A stretch of DNA of 64,000 nucleotides from Euglena gracilis (lineage: Eukaryota; Euglenida; Euglenophyceae; Euglenales). Both the position numbers and the translations under genes were made by a program. The DNA is taken from positions 17,554,595 to 17,618,594 of the forward strand of contig CP154957.1 in NCBI GenBank assembly GCA_039621445.1, in the 5' to 3' direction. Below, one piece after another: positions 32,397 through 42,697 of this stretch. Under the pieces are notes generated by a model. It saw only the letters and a program-made list of their open reading frames with translations. It was not told the DNA's origin and ran no database searches. Within the stretch, counting starts at the first letter, position 1, and each line of letters opens with the position of its first letter.

Positions 32397-33320
32397 CCCC
32401 CCCCCCCCCCCCCCCGCCCCCCCCCCCCCCCCCCCCGGCCCCCCCCGCCCCCCCTGAGTAGGCTCGGGCACCCGCGGATTATCGATGTGACCTGATTTCC
32501 GGACCCGAAAGGTTAATAGCCTATAGGTTAGGAGACGGTCCCTAGTTTGTCCAGAGCCCTAAAGTTGTCTACCGTTTTTTTTCCAAAGAAATTTTGTTGG
32601 ACTGGCAACAGGGGTCATTCTTGGGGTCAAAAAATGGAAAAATTCAAAATATCTCGAAAACGCCGGGGAGTTGAGAAAAAGTAAAGAGTACCTCATTCCA
32701 CAACTTTGGGACGCCCTATCCACCGGTATTCGCAGTTTGGGCCAACTCCCCGCCTAGCCCGAGATACGGCCGTTTTTCGGTCCAAATGGCCGTTTTGTAC
32801 ACTTTTCCCACTGTCCGACTTAGCCGTTTTCGGGCCAAAAAGTCGAAAAAAATCGAAAAAAAATTTTTCGCCCAAAACCATGTTTTTTGGCCTCCCGGAC
32901 CCGGAAAAACTGTTTTCGAGCCGAAAATGAGCGTTTTTTGACCCGCCAGCGCCCCGTTTTGGGCCGCCAACCCATTGGCTTTGGGTCAAAACCGGGTCAA
33001 AAAAAGTCGGAAAAAATCGAAAAAAATTTTTTTCGCCCAAAACCATGTTTTTTGGCCTCCTGAACCCGGAAAAAGTGTTATTGAGCCAAAAATGAGCGTT
33101 TTTCGACCACCAGCGCCCCGTTTTGGGCCGCCAACCCATTGATTTTGGTCAAAACCGGGCCAAAAAAGTCGAAAAAAATCGAAAAATTTTTTTGCCCCAA
33201 AACGATGTTTTCTGGCCTTCCTGACCCGGAAAAACTGTTTTTGAGCCGAAAATGAGCGTTTTTCCCGGGCCGGGCCGGGGTGGTCTTCCAAAGAGCTCAG
33301 CTCTACGTTACACCCTGGTC

Positions 33321-33356
33321 GCTGAGCTCTTATCCCTTTATGGGTAAGAGCGAAGC
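33321..33356 (+). repeat. Family H hairpin cassette (CCC/GGG form)
   Basis: Stem carries CCC/GGG in place of CTC/GAG. The competing upstream arm is present, and a type II unit follows. Confidence 0.9.
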
Positions 33357-34478
33357 TTACCACCGGCGAAACCCCCCCCTCGACCCCCCCCCGGCCCCCC
33401 ACCCCCACCCCACCCGAGGGATGATCACCATGATCCCGGCCCGGTTCCCGGATTTTTTTTTTTCAGTCGCGAGCGACTGGATTCCTAGTTTCCGAATCAC
33501 CCGGAGTTGACCCCCAACTCCCCGCCAGGCCCGAGTTATTCACGCGCGAAGGGGTCCAAACTGGGTAGGATTTACCCGCCCCCCCTGGATAAGCCCCCCC
33601 CCTTTGGACTCTGCCATTTCGGCCAAAAAAATGTCAATTTTCAAAATATCTCCAAAATGAAGCCAAATCAAAGGAAATGTCCGCAGACCTAATTTGAAGC
33701 CCTTGGAACGCCCCATCTACTGGTATTTTGATTTCCCCGCAACTCCCCGCCTAGCCCGAGATACGGCCGTTTTTGGCCCAGATGTACACTGTACACTTGT
33801 ACACTTGTACACTTTTCCCACTGTTCGACTTGGCCGTTTTCTGTGTATAGCGGGTCAAAAAACCAATGTTTTCAAAATTTCTCGAAAATGATGCAAAATC
33901 AAAGGAAATGTCCGGAGAGACCTAAATTGAAGCCCCTGGGACGCTCTATGTACTGGGATTATGGTTTCCCCACAACTCCCCGCGTAGCCCGAGATACGGG
34001 CGTTTTTCGGCCAATTTAGGCCATTTTAGGCAATTTTGTACACTTTTTCCACTGTTCGACTTGGCCGTTTTCGGCCAAAAAAGTCGAAAAAAATCAACAA
34101 AAACAAATTTTTGCGCCCGAAACGATGTTTTGGGCCTCCCGGACCGGAAAAGAAAATATAAAGGAAAGAAACAATTCTGTTTTTGAGCCGGGAAAACGAG
34201 CGTTTTTCGACCCACCAGCGCCCCGTTTTGGGCCGCCGACCCATTGACTTCGGGCCAAAACCGGGTCAAAAAAGTCGAAAAAAATGAAATTTGGACCCCG
34301 GATGGCCCATCTTTGAGACCCCGGATGCCATCTTGACCCTGATGCCATCGTGGCCCGAAATGTTTTTGAGCCGAAAATAAGCGTTTTTCGACCCACCGGC
34401 CCCCCCATTTCTGGCACAAAACCCATGCATTTCAGGCAAAAGAGCTCCATGGAGTGGGCCGGTATGTATGGAGGGGTC

Positions 34479-34514
34479 GCTGAGCTCTTATCCCTTTATG
34501 GGTAAGAGCGAAGC
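34479..34514 (+). repeat. Family H hairpin cassette (CCC/GGG form)
   Basis: Same as 33321 but without the competing arm. It is preceded by GGAGTGGGCCGGTATGTATG. Confidence 0.9.
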
Positions 34515-35871
34515 TTACCACCGGCGACCCCCCCCCCCGCGCCCCCCCCCCCCCCCCCCCCCCCGGGTCGGGGCCACCTCGGGAACCGACGGATTATCAC
34601 CATGATCCCGGCCCGGTTCCCGGATTTTTTTTTTTCAGTCGCGAGCGACTGGATTCCTAGTTTCCGAATCACCCGGAGTTGACCCCCAACTCCCCGCCAG
34701 GCCCGAGTTATTCACGCGCGAAGGGGTCCAAACTGGGTAGGATTTACCCGCCCCCCCCCCTCGATAAGCCCCCCCCCCCCCCCTTTGGACTCTGCCATTT
34801 CGGCCAAAAAAATGTCAATTTTCAAAATATCTCCAAAATGAAGCCAAATCAAAGGAAATGTCCGCAGACCTAATTTGAAGCCCTTGGAACGCCCCATCTA
34901 CTGGTATTTTGATTTCCCCGCAACTCCCCGCCTAGCCCGAGATACGGCCGTTTTTGGCCCAGATGTACACTGTACACTTGTACACTTGTACACTTTTCCC
35001 ACTGTTCGACTTAGCCGTTTTCGGGGGGTGGGGGGTCAAAAAACCAATGTTTTCAAAATTTCTCGAAAATGATGCAAAATCAAAGGAAATATCCGGAGAC
35101 CTAAATTGAAGCCCCTGGGACGCTCTATGTACTGGGATTATGGTTTCCCCACAACTCCCCGCGTAGCCCGAGATACGGGCGTTTTTCGGCCAATTTAGGC
35201 CATTTTAGGCAATTTTGTACACTTTTTCCACTGTTCGACTTGGCCGTTTTCGGCCAAAAAAGTCGAAAAAAATCAAAAAAAAATTTTGCCCGAAACGATG
35301 TTTTTTGGCCTCCCGGACCCGGAAAAAAACTGTTTTTTGAGCCGAAAACGAGCGTTTTTCGACCCACCAGCGCCCCGTTTTGGGCCGCCGACCCATTGAC
35401 TTTGGGTCAAAACCGGGTCAAAAAAGTCGAAAAAAATCAAAAAAAAATTTTGCCCGAAACGATGTTTTTTGTTTTTCGGCCTCCCAGAACTCTCGGAAAA
35501 GAAAAAAAAAAACTGTTTTCTTTTGTTTTTTTTTTTTTTTTTTTTTGAGCCAAAAATGAGCGTTTTTCGACCCACCGGCCCCCCCATTTCTGGCACAAAA
35601 CCCATGCATTTCAGGCAAAAGAGCTCCATGGAGTGGGCCGGTATGTATGGAGGGGTCAATGAAGGGGTGGGTGCGCGCTTATTAAGAGCTCAGCACTATT
35701 CAAAACCTGGTTTCTTATAGGTGGGTTTCAATATCCGAAAAAGTTTTGAGCCGACAAAAAGCCAAAAGTGGCCAAAAACAGTCAAAAATTTCCTTCGGCG
35801 CCTTCGGCGCTGAAGAAAAAAGGGGGTGGTTGGGTTCAAAGTTCCCCAGGGGTTTCTTATAGGTGGGGGTC

Positions 35872-35906
35872 GCTGAGCTCTTATCTCTTTAGAGTAAGAG
35901 CGAAGC
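35872..35906 (+). repeat. Family H hairpin cassette (CTC/GAG form)
   Basis: Preceded by GTTTCTTATAGGTGGG and by the GGCGCC hairpin at 35793-35815. No competing arm. Confidence 0.9.
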
Positions 35907-36810
35907 TTACCACTGGGGGAAAACCCCCCCCGAACACCCCCCCCCCCCCCCCCCGCCGGGGCCACCTCGGGAACCGGCGGATTATCACCATGACCCGTTC
36001 CCGAAAATTTTTTTTTCAGTCGCGAGCGACTGGATTCCTAGTTTCCGAATCACCTGGGTTTGACCCCCAACTCCCCGCCAGGCCCGAGTTATTCACGCGC
36101 GAAGGGGTCCAAACTGGGTAGGATTGGCCAACCCCCCTTTTTTAAGCCCCCCCCCTTTGGACTCTGCCATTTAGGCCAAAAAAATGTCAATTTTCAAAAT
36201 ATTTCCAAAATTAAGCCAAATCAAAGGAAATGTCCGAAGACCTAATTTGAAGCCCTTGGAACTCCCCATCTACCGGTATTTTGATTTGCCCGCAACTCCC
36301 CGCCTGGCCCGAGATACGGCCGTTTTCGGCCCGGATGGCGGTTTTGTACACTTTTCCCTCTGTTCGACTTTTTCGGGGGGTGGGGGATCAAAAAATCGAT
36401 GTTTTCAAAATTTCTCGAAAATGATGCAAAATCAAAGGAAATGTCCGGAGACCTAAATTGAAGCCCTTGGAACGCTCTATCTACTGGCCCGAAACGATGT
36501 TTTTTGGCCTCCCGGACCCGGAAAAACTGTTTTTGAGCCGAAACCGAGCGTTTTTCGACCTGCCAGCGCCCCGTTTTGGGCCGCCGACCCATTGACTTTG
36601 GGTCAAAACCGGGTCAAAAAAGTCGAAAAAATCGAAAAAAATTTTTTTTTGCCCGAAAACGATGTTTTTAGGCCTCCCAGACCCGGAAAAACTGTTTTTG
36701 AGCCGAAAATAAGCGTTTTTCGACCCACCGGCCCCCCCATTTCTGGCACAAAACCCATGCATTTCAGGCAAAAGAGCTCCATGGAGTGGGCCGGTATGTA
36801 TGGAGGGGTC

Positions 36811-36845
36811 GCTGAGCTCTTATCTCTTTAGAGTAAGAGCGAAGC
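36811..36845 (+). repeat. Family H hairpin cassette (CTC/GAG form)
   Basis: Followed by an interrupted C-tract and a type I unit. No competing arm. Confidence 0.9.
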
Positions 36846-38407
36846 TTACCACCCCCCCGAAACCCCCCCCCCCCGCCCCCCCCCCCCCCCCCCCCCGCCC
36901 CCCGCCCCCGCCAAAACCCCCCCTGAGTAGGCCCGGGCACCCGCGGATTATCGATGTGACCTGATTTCCGGACCCGAAAGGTTAATAGCCTATAGGTTAG
37001 GAGACGGTCCCTAGTTTGTCCAGAGCCCTTAGGTTGCCCGCAACTCCGCGCCAGGCCGGAGATCTGGCCCGAGCAAAAAAGTTGTCTACCGTTTTTTTTT
37101 CAAAGAAAGTTTGTTGGACCGGCAACAGGGGGTCATTTTTTAGGTCAAAAAAACCGAAAAATTCAAAATATCTCGAAAACGCCGGGGAGTTGAGAAAAAG
37201 TAAAGAGTACCTCATTCCACAACTTTGGGACGCCCTATCCACCGGTATGCGCAGTTTGGGCCAATTCCCCGCCTGGCCCGAGATACGGCCGTTTTTTGGT
37301 CGAAATGGCCGTTTCGTACACTTTTCCCACTGTCCGACTTAGCCGTTTTCGGGGGGTGGGGGTCAAAAAATCGATGTTTTCAAAATTTCTCGAAAACGAT
37401 GCAAAATCAAAGGAAATGTCCAGAGACCTAAATTGAAGCCCTTGGAACGCTCTATCTACTGGGATTTTGGTTTCCCCGCAACTCCCCGCCCAGCCCGAGA
37501 TACGGGCGTTTTTTGGCCAATTTGGGCCATTTCAAGCCATTTTGTACACTTTTCCCTCTGTTCGACTTAGCCATTTTCGGGCCAAAAAGTCGAAAAAAAT
37601 CGAAAAAATTTTTTTCGACCAAAACCATGTTTTTTGGCCTCCCGGACCCGAAAAAAGTGTTTTTGAGCCGAAAACGAGCGTTTTTCGACCCGCCAGCGCT
37701 CCGTTTTGAGCCGCCGACCCATTGATTTTGGGTCAAAACCGGGTCAAAAAAGTCGAAAAAAATCGAAAAAATTTTTGTTGCCCGAAACGATGTTTTTTGG
37801 CCTCCCGGACCCGGAAAAAGTGTTTTTGAGCTGAAAAGGAGCGTTTTTCGTCCCGCCGTCGCCCCGTTTTGGTTCGCCGACCCATTGACTTTGGGTCAAA
37901 ACCGGTGAAAAAAGTCGAAAAAAATCGAAAAAATTTTTTCGACCAAAAGCATGTTTTTTGGCCTCCCGGACCCAGAAAAACTGTTTTTGAGCCGAAAACG
38001 AGCGTTTTTCGACCCGCCAGCGCCCCGTTTTGAGCCGCCGACCCAAATTGGTGCGGAGTTGAAAAAAAATGTCCGGAGAACTAATATGAAACCCTCGGAC
38101 CGCCCTATGTACCAGTTCCCCGCTTCACCCAAGATACGGTCGTTTTTCCGTCCAAATGCGGTGGCAAAAACGACGGGGTACCATCAATTGGGAGACACCT
38201 TCCAATGGGGGTCCCATAGACATCAATCAGGGGGGTTTGAGTTTTTTTCATCCAGTCCATTTTGTCAATTAGGGGGGGATGAAAAAAGGGGGTGGTTGAT
38301 GTATTTTGGAATATATGTTTTGTTTAGTGCATTGTTTGGTGTTATTTGACATTGAATGGTTTGTCTTCATTTTTGCAGGTGTTTTTCTCGTTTTTTTTTT
38401 GTGCTTC

Positions 38408-40213
38408 ATGCATTCAATGGATTCAAAGGATGAATTGATTACATCATATCCAACTTTGCGGAATGGTGTGCTGCTTTTCATTCCTTTTGGGTTTTTTTTG
38501 TTTGCAATGATGAAACTGTTCAAGGGTCGCACGGAGAATGTGCCATTTACCAACCGCTCTGTGTCGGCAAATGGCAAAGAAATGGATGCACGGCTTATGG
38601 TTGACGGTTTTGAATGTTGGGGTGATGTTGAGATGGAACGTGTAATGCGGAATGAACAATCTTTTGGCTCTTGGGATGCAACCGATAGTAATTCGCATAG
38701 TTGTGCTGAAATTGTTGACATTTTATGGCAACAAGACATTCCATTGGGTGGTTCTAATTTCATGCAACAAAGCACATGCGCAGGTGAGGAATGCAAATAC
38801 TGCAGGAAATCATTTTCGACCCGGCCAAATTTGTTACGACACATTCGAAATGTGCACGCGTGCATCGAAGATGGGGTTGGCGCATCCACACGGAAACATG
38901 ATACGCGTCTTGACGGGTGCCGTGTGGAGGCTATGGACAGTGATAGGCTGCAATGTCCTCGTTGTGAAAAAACATTTGCATCAAACCAGCATTTGCTAAG
39001 GCACATGCGTGACAAACATTCCACAAACATTTCAAATATTGACAGTCCCAAACGATTCATCTGCAGTAAATGTAATGATGTTTTTGGAGATCTGGGTCAT
39101 TTGAAACGCCATTTTGAAAGGTGTGACTCTTCTGTCCCAAGGACCCCATTGGCCTCACGTGTATGCCCTCATTGCAGGGAAGAATTTTCGCGAGGGCAAA
39201 ACATGCGGCGCCATGTTTTGAGTTGTGTGAAGGCTCCAACTCATAGTTTGTCACGAAGGCGCTTGTTTTATGAAGAGGGGATGGACACCGGGATGCATGG
39301 GCACGAGGGTACACACAGTGGTGCACAAGGGGCATTGCACGGTGGAGAAGGGGCACAATTTGGTGTTGAAGGGGGGCCTAGTGGGTTTGCAGGTGTGGTG
39401 CATGCCACCGCAGGAGGAGTACGAGCTGCCCCACAGGGTGTGGAGGGGGGGTGCAGTGGGTTTCAGGGTATGGGGCATGCCGATGAAGGTGCTGGGGGTG
39501 GAATGCAAGGTGCTGGGGATGGAATTCAAGGTGCTGGGGGTGGAATGCAAGGTGCTGGGGGTGGAATGCAAGGTGCTGGGGATGGAATTCAAGGTGCTGG
39601 GGGTGGAATTCAAGGTGCTGGGGGTGGAATGCAAGGTGCTGGGGGTGGAATGCAAGGTGCTGGGGATGGAACGCAAGGTGCTGAGCATGGTGCACAAGGT
39701 GCACCATGTGGTGTTTTTGGAGCTGCATTTGGCGGTCAGAGAAGCTTTGTGTGGGAACAGTTGCATGCTTCAACAAAGGTCGATTTTCCACCATGGAAAT
39801 TGGGTGATGAACAGTTGGCACAGTTGCTGAGTGTTGAGCCCCCAACTGAAATGGAATTTCGAATGTTGGGTGGATGGAAGTCATTACCGGCAGTGGTACG
39901 GGGATGGTGGGATTCAACTGGTTGGGGAATGTGGCCTGCAACTGCCCAGAGGGATGAAATTTTGGGAAAACTGGAGAATGAAGAATTGACGTCAGAAAGG
40001 GTTGTTTCCATGGTGAGAGAATGGGAGGAAAGTGTCGGTGCCTTTAACAACATCAACATCTGTCAAGTGTGCGGTGTTGAAGACTTCCTCGAAGTGAAAC
40101 CCGTTTCATTGCAATCTTTGCACGTGCTCCAATTAAACGACATTGAACAAGTGTGGTTGGCCAAAATCCCTGCCAAGTACCGTTGTCATCTTTGCATTGT
40201 AGAGTACGGGGGG
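38408..40213 (+). CDS. Helentron ORF, part 1: C2H2/C2HC zinc fingers and glycine-repeat linker
   Basis: The first convincing ATG is 38408 (MHSMDSKDEL); the frame is open upstream to 38315. Four zinc fingers follow: CKYC...H...H near 38790-38860, CPRC...H...H near 38955-39020, and two ending in Cys near 39060-39125 (CSKC) and 39165-39230 (CPHC). They probably bind DNA or RNA. Next comes a 7-residue glycine-rich tandem repeat (39488-39697), then a globular part beginning SFVWEQLHASTKVDFPPW and containing CQVCG. The frame is lost in a G6 run at 40208-40213, after which the protein continues one base back. Zinc-finger N-termini occur in Helentrons, but I do not know of this exact four-finger plus glycine-repeat form. 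Confidence 0.8.
39488..39697 (+). repeat. 21-bp in-frame minisatellite, about 10 units
   Basis: GGTGCTGGGGGTGGAATGCA-type units encode GAGGGMQ, GAGDGIQ or GAGGGIQ. Because the period is a multiple of three, copy changes keep the frame. Confidence 0.95.
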
Positions 40214-40878
40214 AATTCATATTGGCTGCATGGTGTCCAGAAGCAGGTGATGTGCACGTTTGCAAATATTGCCAGAAATCACTAATTGGACCAAGCCCTA
40301 TTCGACCCCCACGAAGCATTGCCAGTGGAAAACATTTTGGGAGGTGGGCAGGGTTGCCGCAATTGACAGCGTTAGAGGAACGTCTCATTGCCCCTGTCAG
40401 GACCTGTATCACAATTGTGAAGCTGGTGGCCATGGGGGGTGGTCATGGCGTGGGGTGGGGAATAAAGGGACACACAATCTCTTTTCCCCATGACGGTTTG
40501 GACCAAACAATATTGGCGCTTCCGAATGTGGCCCGGTTGAAAGAAACGAGAGTTTTATTTGTGGGGACAAAGCCCCAATGGGATCAAGTCTTGGCAACGG
40601 AACGTTGTACAGCGAAAATTGAACGAATTTTCACTGTTAATTGGGATAAGTTGATACAATGGCTTATTGTACTGAAACACATTAATCCATTGTACGCAAC
40701 AGTTCACATTTTGGAAGGTGAACCCCCTGAGGTGCATGCTTTCTCATCCACTATTTTTGACAGGGTTGAAATTGTGGAGGAAGGTGAGTCAACAACATGC
40801 GATGCCCGCATGACTGCGGATATTGCAAACCCCTCCAATGAAATGGAAACAAACGGCATCGATGATGCTGTTTTGTGA
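40213..40878 (+). CDS. Helentron ORF, part 2: DUF6570-like segment
   Basis: Continues part 1 after the G6 frameshift: EFILAAWCPEAGDVHVCKYC, then LTALEERLIAPVRTCI, GIKGHTISFPHD, and a C-terminal LKHINPLYATV. The CxxC followed by a LEERLI-P block matches the domain of unknown function (DUF6570) that sits ahead of the Rep domain in many Helitron proteins. It ends at TGA 40876-40878. The next part overlaps in another frame, and removing one T from the TTTT at about 40869-40872 would join them. Confidence 0.7.
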   Translation, partial: EFILAAWCPEAGDVHVCKYCQKSLIGPSPIRPPRSIASGKHFGRWAGLPQLTALEERLIAPVRTCITIVKLVAMGGGHGVGWGIKGHTISFPHDGLDQTILALPNVARLKETRVLFVGTKPQWDQVLATERCTAKIERIFTVNWDKLIQWLIVLKHINPLYATVHILEGEPPEVHAFSSTIFDRVEIVEEGESTTCDARMTADIANPSNEMETNGIDDAVL

Positions 40879-42697
40879 GCGGATGGGACTATTTCGGTAT
40901 GTGCAGGTAATGACCTCCCAGCGGTGGCCCCAATGTATTCAAGATATTTGCCAAAATCGTGCAACGACAGTTGTTCACAGGGATGAATCCCCAGTGAATG
41001 AGTTCACACGGAATGCACATTTACTAATGGGATCATTTCCCACGTTGTTCATGACATATCAAGGCATTGAAAAAAACAGTGGGTTAAATACCGAGACTGT
41101 GCGTCATCTGTTGTATCAATATGATCACAGGTTTTCGGAAAGCAGAGATTTTGTCTTGCTCCTTTTTAATCAAAAATTAAGGCACATGGCTCTCCGGAGT
41201 ATAAGTCGTCGCCTCAAAGCAACCCCTTCGTTTTTGACTCGTTTTGAAAACGCCGTGAATAGTGTTGATTTTAAAGAACGCTTGGCAGAGGCAATGAAGA
41301 ACCCTACGGGTTCGTTGGCTACAAAATTGCTGATGGAGTTTTTGCCAATCATCCGCACTTGTCATAGCATTGTACCATTCGGTTCTTCCGAAAGGTACGC
41401 CACTCTCGGAAAAATGCAAGCAATGCTTGCATGGTTTGGGATGCCATCCGTTTTTTTCACATTTGCCCCAAATGACGTGGATAACATGTTGACATTAGCA
41501 TTGTGTTTGGGCAAGGCCAAATTATCACTAAAAATGCCGGAAACGTCAGAAAAATTTGCTGCAATTTCCAACAACCCAGTGGCTGCTGCAAGGATATTTG
41601 AGAGACAAGTGCTCGCCTTCATGAAAGTTTTATTGAGAGTGCCCGATGCACAAACTACTCGAAAACATGAATCCACGTGTTCCAGAAAAGTTGGCATGCA
41701 TGGGACACCAGTAGCTGCAGTTATTTGCACCGAGGCTCAATCTCGAGGTTCGTTGCACGGGCATGGGGTATTCTGGGGAGGAATTCCTCCGCATGTATTG
41801 GATTCAATCATTCACGATGAAGAAACAATCAAGGTTGCAGCAAGGGCTCTGGATTCTCAAATAAGCACCAGTTTATCCAACGTAGTGCATGAGAAATGGG
41901 AGCAAAGGCAAAGGGAGCATTGTCCAGCGCCCAGAATGTTGGAAGAAAAGGAATATTTGCCCCCATTGCCCGAAAATGTACAGGAAGCGTATATGTCCAT
42001 TACAAAATTTGCAGAGGAAGTCATGGGGGCCCTGCAAATACACCGTTGTTTCATACCTAGTTGTGGAAAACCACCTGCTGGCAAGTTTGGTTGTCGTTTT
42101 GGCATGCCACGTGCGTGTGGGTTGCTTTCAGATGAAACAAGACCCCACCTTTTTGTGGCACGTAAAGTGGATACTGGTGGACATGATTTACAAGAAATTC
42201 CGTTGGAACACGTTGCAAACATTGCACAGGATCCGACAATTGACAGCCATTTAGTGGTTTGGGAAACAAAGCGACCACACAAATGTGATGGTCGCGTCGT
42301 CGATTGCAGCAAAATTGTTTCTTTTGTCCTTGCATGTAACTCAAATGCCCAAATTCTCGGTGGAGAGGTTGGGGTGCTTGCTCTGGCAAATTACGTTGTG
42401 GGATATTGCACAAAAAACCCAGTAAAACTGGGTGGCGTTTTATCTGTTCTGCGTCATGTCATGGATGAAGTTGAGGAACGCCTGGGACATAAAATACAAG
42501 ACAAGGAAGATTATGCCGCACTTTTGAAACGCGTTGTTAATGCCATGGATAGAAAAATTGAAGTGGGAGCCCAAATGGCAGCAACGGCAGTACTAGGTTT
42601 TCCGTCGTGGCACGCTTCCCATAAATTTGTGATGGTAAACCCTTGGCATTATCTCCAATTTGCCAGCACTTTTTCCAAATGTGGAACAACTCGGTGA
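40823..42697 (+). CDS. Helentron ORF, part 3: HUH/Y2 Rep endonuclease
   Basis: Starts with the helitron-like segment DESPVNEFTRNAHLLMGSFP. Rep motif 1 is PSVFFTFAPND (about 41446-41478). Motif 2 is RGSLHGHGVFW, whose two His flank Gly (about 41746-41776). Motif 3 is ANYVVGYCTKN near 42385, with two Tyr four residues apart. A cysteine/histidine cluster (HRCFIPSCGKPP to GCRFGMPR) lies between. These residues nick single-stranded DNA and form Tyr-DNA links during rolling-circle transposition; all appear intact, except that the Lys usual between the tyrosines is Gly. The frame ends at 42695-42697 after a T5 run (42671-42675); the helicase part continues in the next frame. Confidence 0.85.
   Translation: MQTPPMKWKQTASMMLFCERMGLFRYVQVMTSQRWPQCIQDICQNRATTVVHRDESPVNEFTRNAHLLMGSFPTLFMTYQGIEKNSGLNTETVRHLLYQYDHRFSESRDFVLLLFNQKLRHMALRSISRRLKATPSFLTRFENAVNSVDFKERLAEAMKNPTGSLATKLLMEFLPIIRTCHSIVPFGSSERYATLGKMQAMLAWFGMPSVFFTFAPNDVDNMLTLALCLGKAKLSLKMPETSEKFAAISNNPVAAARIFERQVLAFMKVLLRVPDAQTTRKHESTCSRKVGMHGTPVAAVICTEAQSRGSLHGHGVFWGGIPPHVLDSIIHDEETIKVAARALDSQISTSLSNVVHEKWEQRQREHCPAPRMLEEKEYLPPLPENVQEAYMSITKFAEEVMGALQIHRCFIPSCGKPPAGKFGCRFGMPRACGLLSDETRPHLFVARKVDTGGHDLQEIPLEHVANIAQDPTIDSHLVVWETKRPHKCDGRVVDCSKIVSFVLACNSNAQILGGEVGVLALANYVVGYCTKNPVKLGGVLSVLRHVMDEVEERLGHKIQDKEDYAALLKRVVNAMDRKIEVGAQMAATAVLGFPSWHASHKFVMVNPWHYLQFASTFSKCGTTR

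Larger units (their letters stand above)
29149..38165. repeat. Family H block 2 (types I and II)
   Basis: A continuous mosaic of family-H units, mostly forward. Type I units have GGATTATCGATGTGA after the C-tract and a CAAAATATCTCGAAAACGC module. Type II units have GGATTATCACCATGA, a T-run plus CAGTCGC-GA-GCGACTG hairpin, and the modules CAAAGGAAATGTCCG and TTGAAGCCCTTGGAACG. Six forward hairpins and one reverse (32361) lie inside. The 29-37 kb order recurs at 56-63.5 kb. No frame is kept between copies. Confidence 0.9.

Noticed and set aside
38306-38407. Hydrophobic N-terminal extension of the Helentron frame as a membrane segment
   Set aside because: The frame is open upstream of the first good ATG in T-rich sequence, where runs of Phe and Leu arise from composition. 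The region looks like 5' leader or intron.
40202-40220. Programmed -1 frameshift at the G6 run in the Helentron
   Set aside because: The zero-frame codons do not form a proper X XXY YYZ heptamer, and two other homopolymer shifts with no slippery context occur in the same gene.
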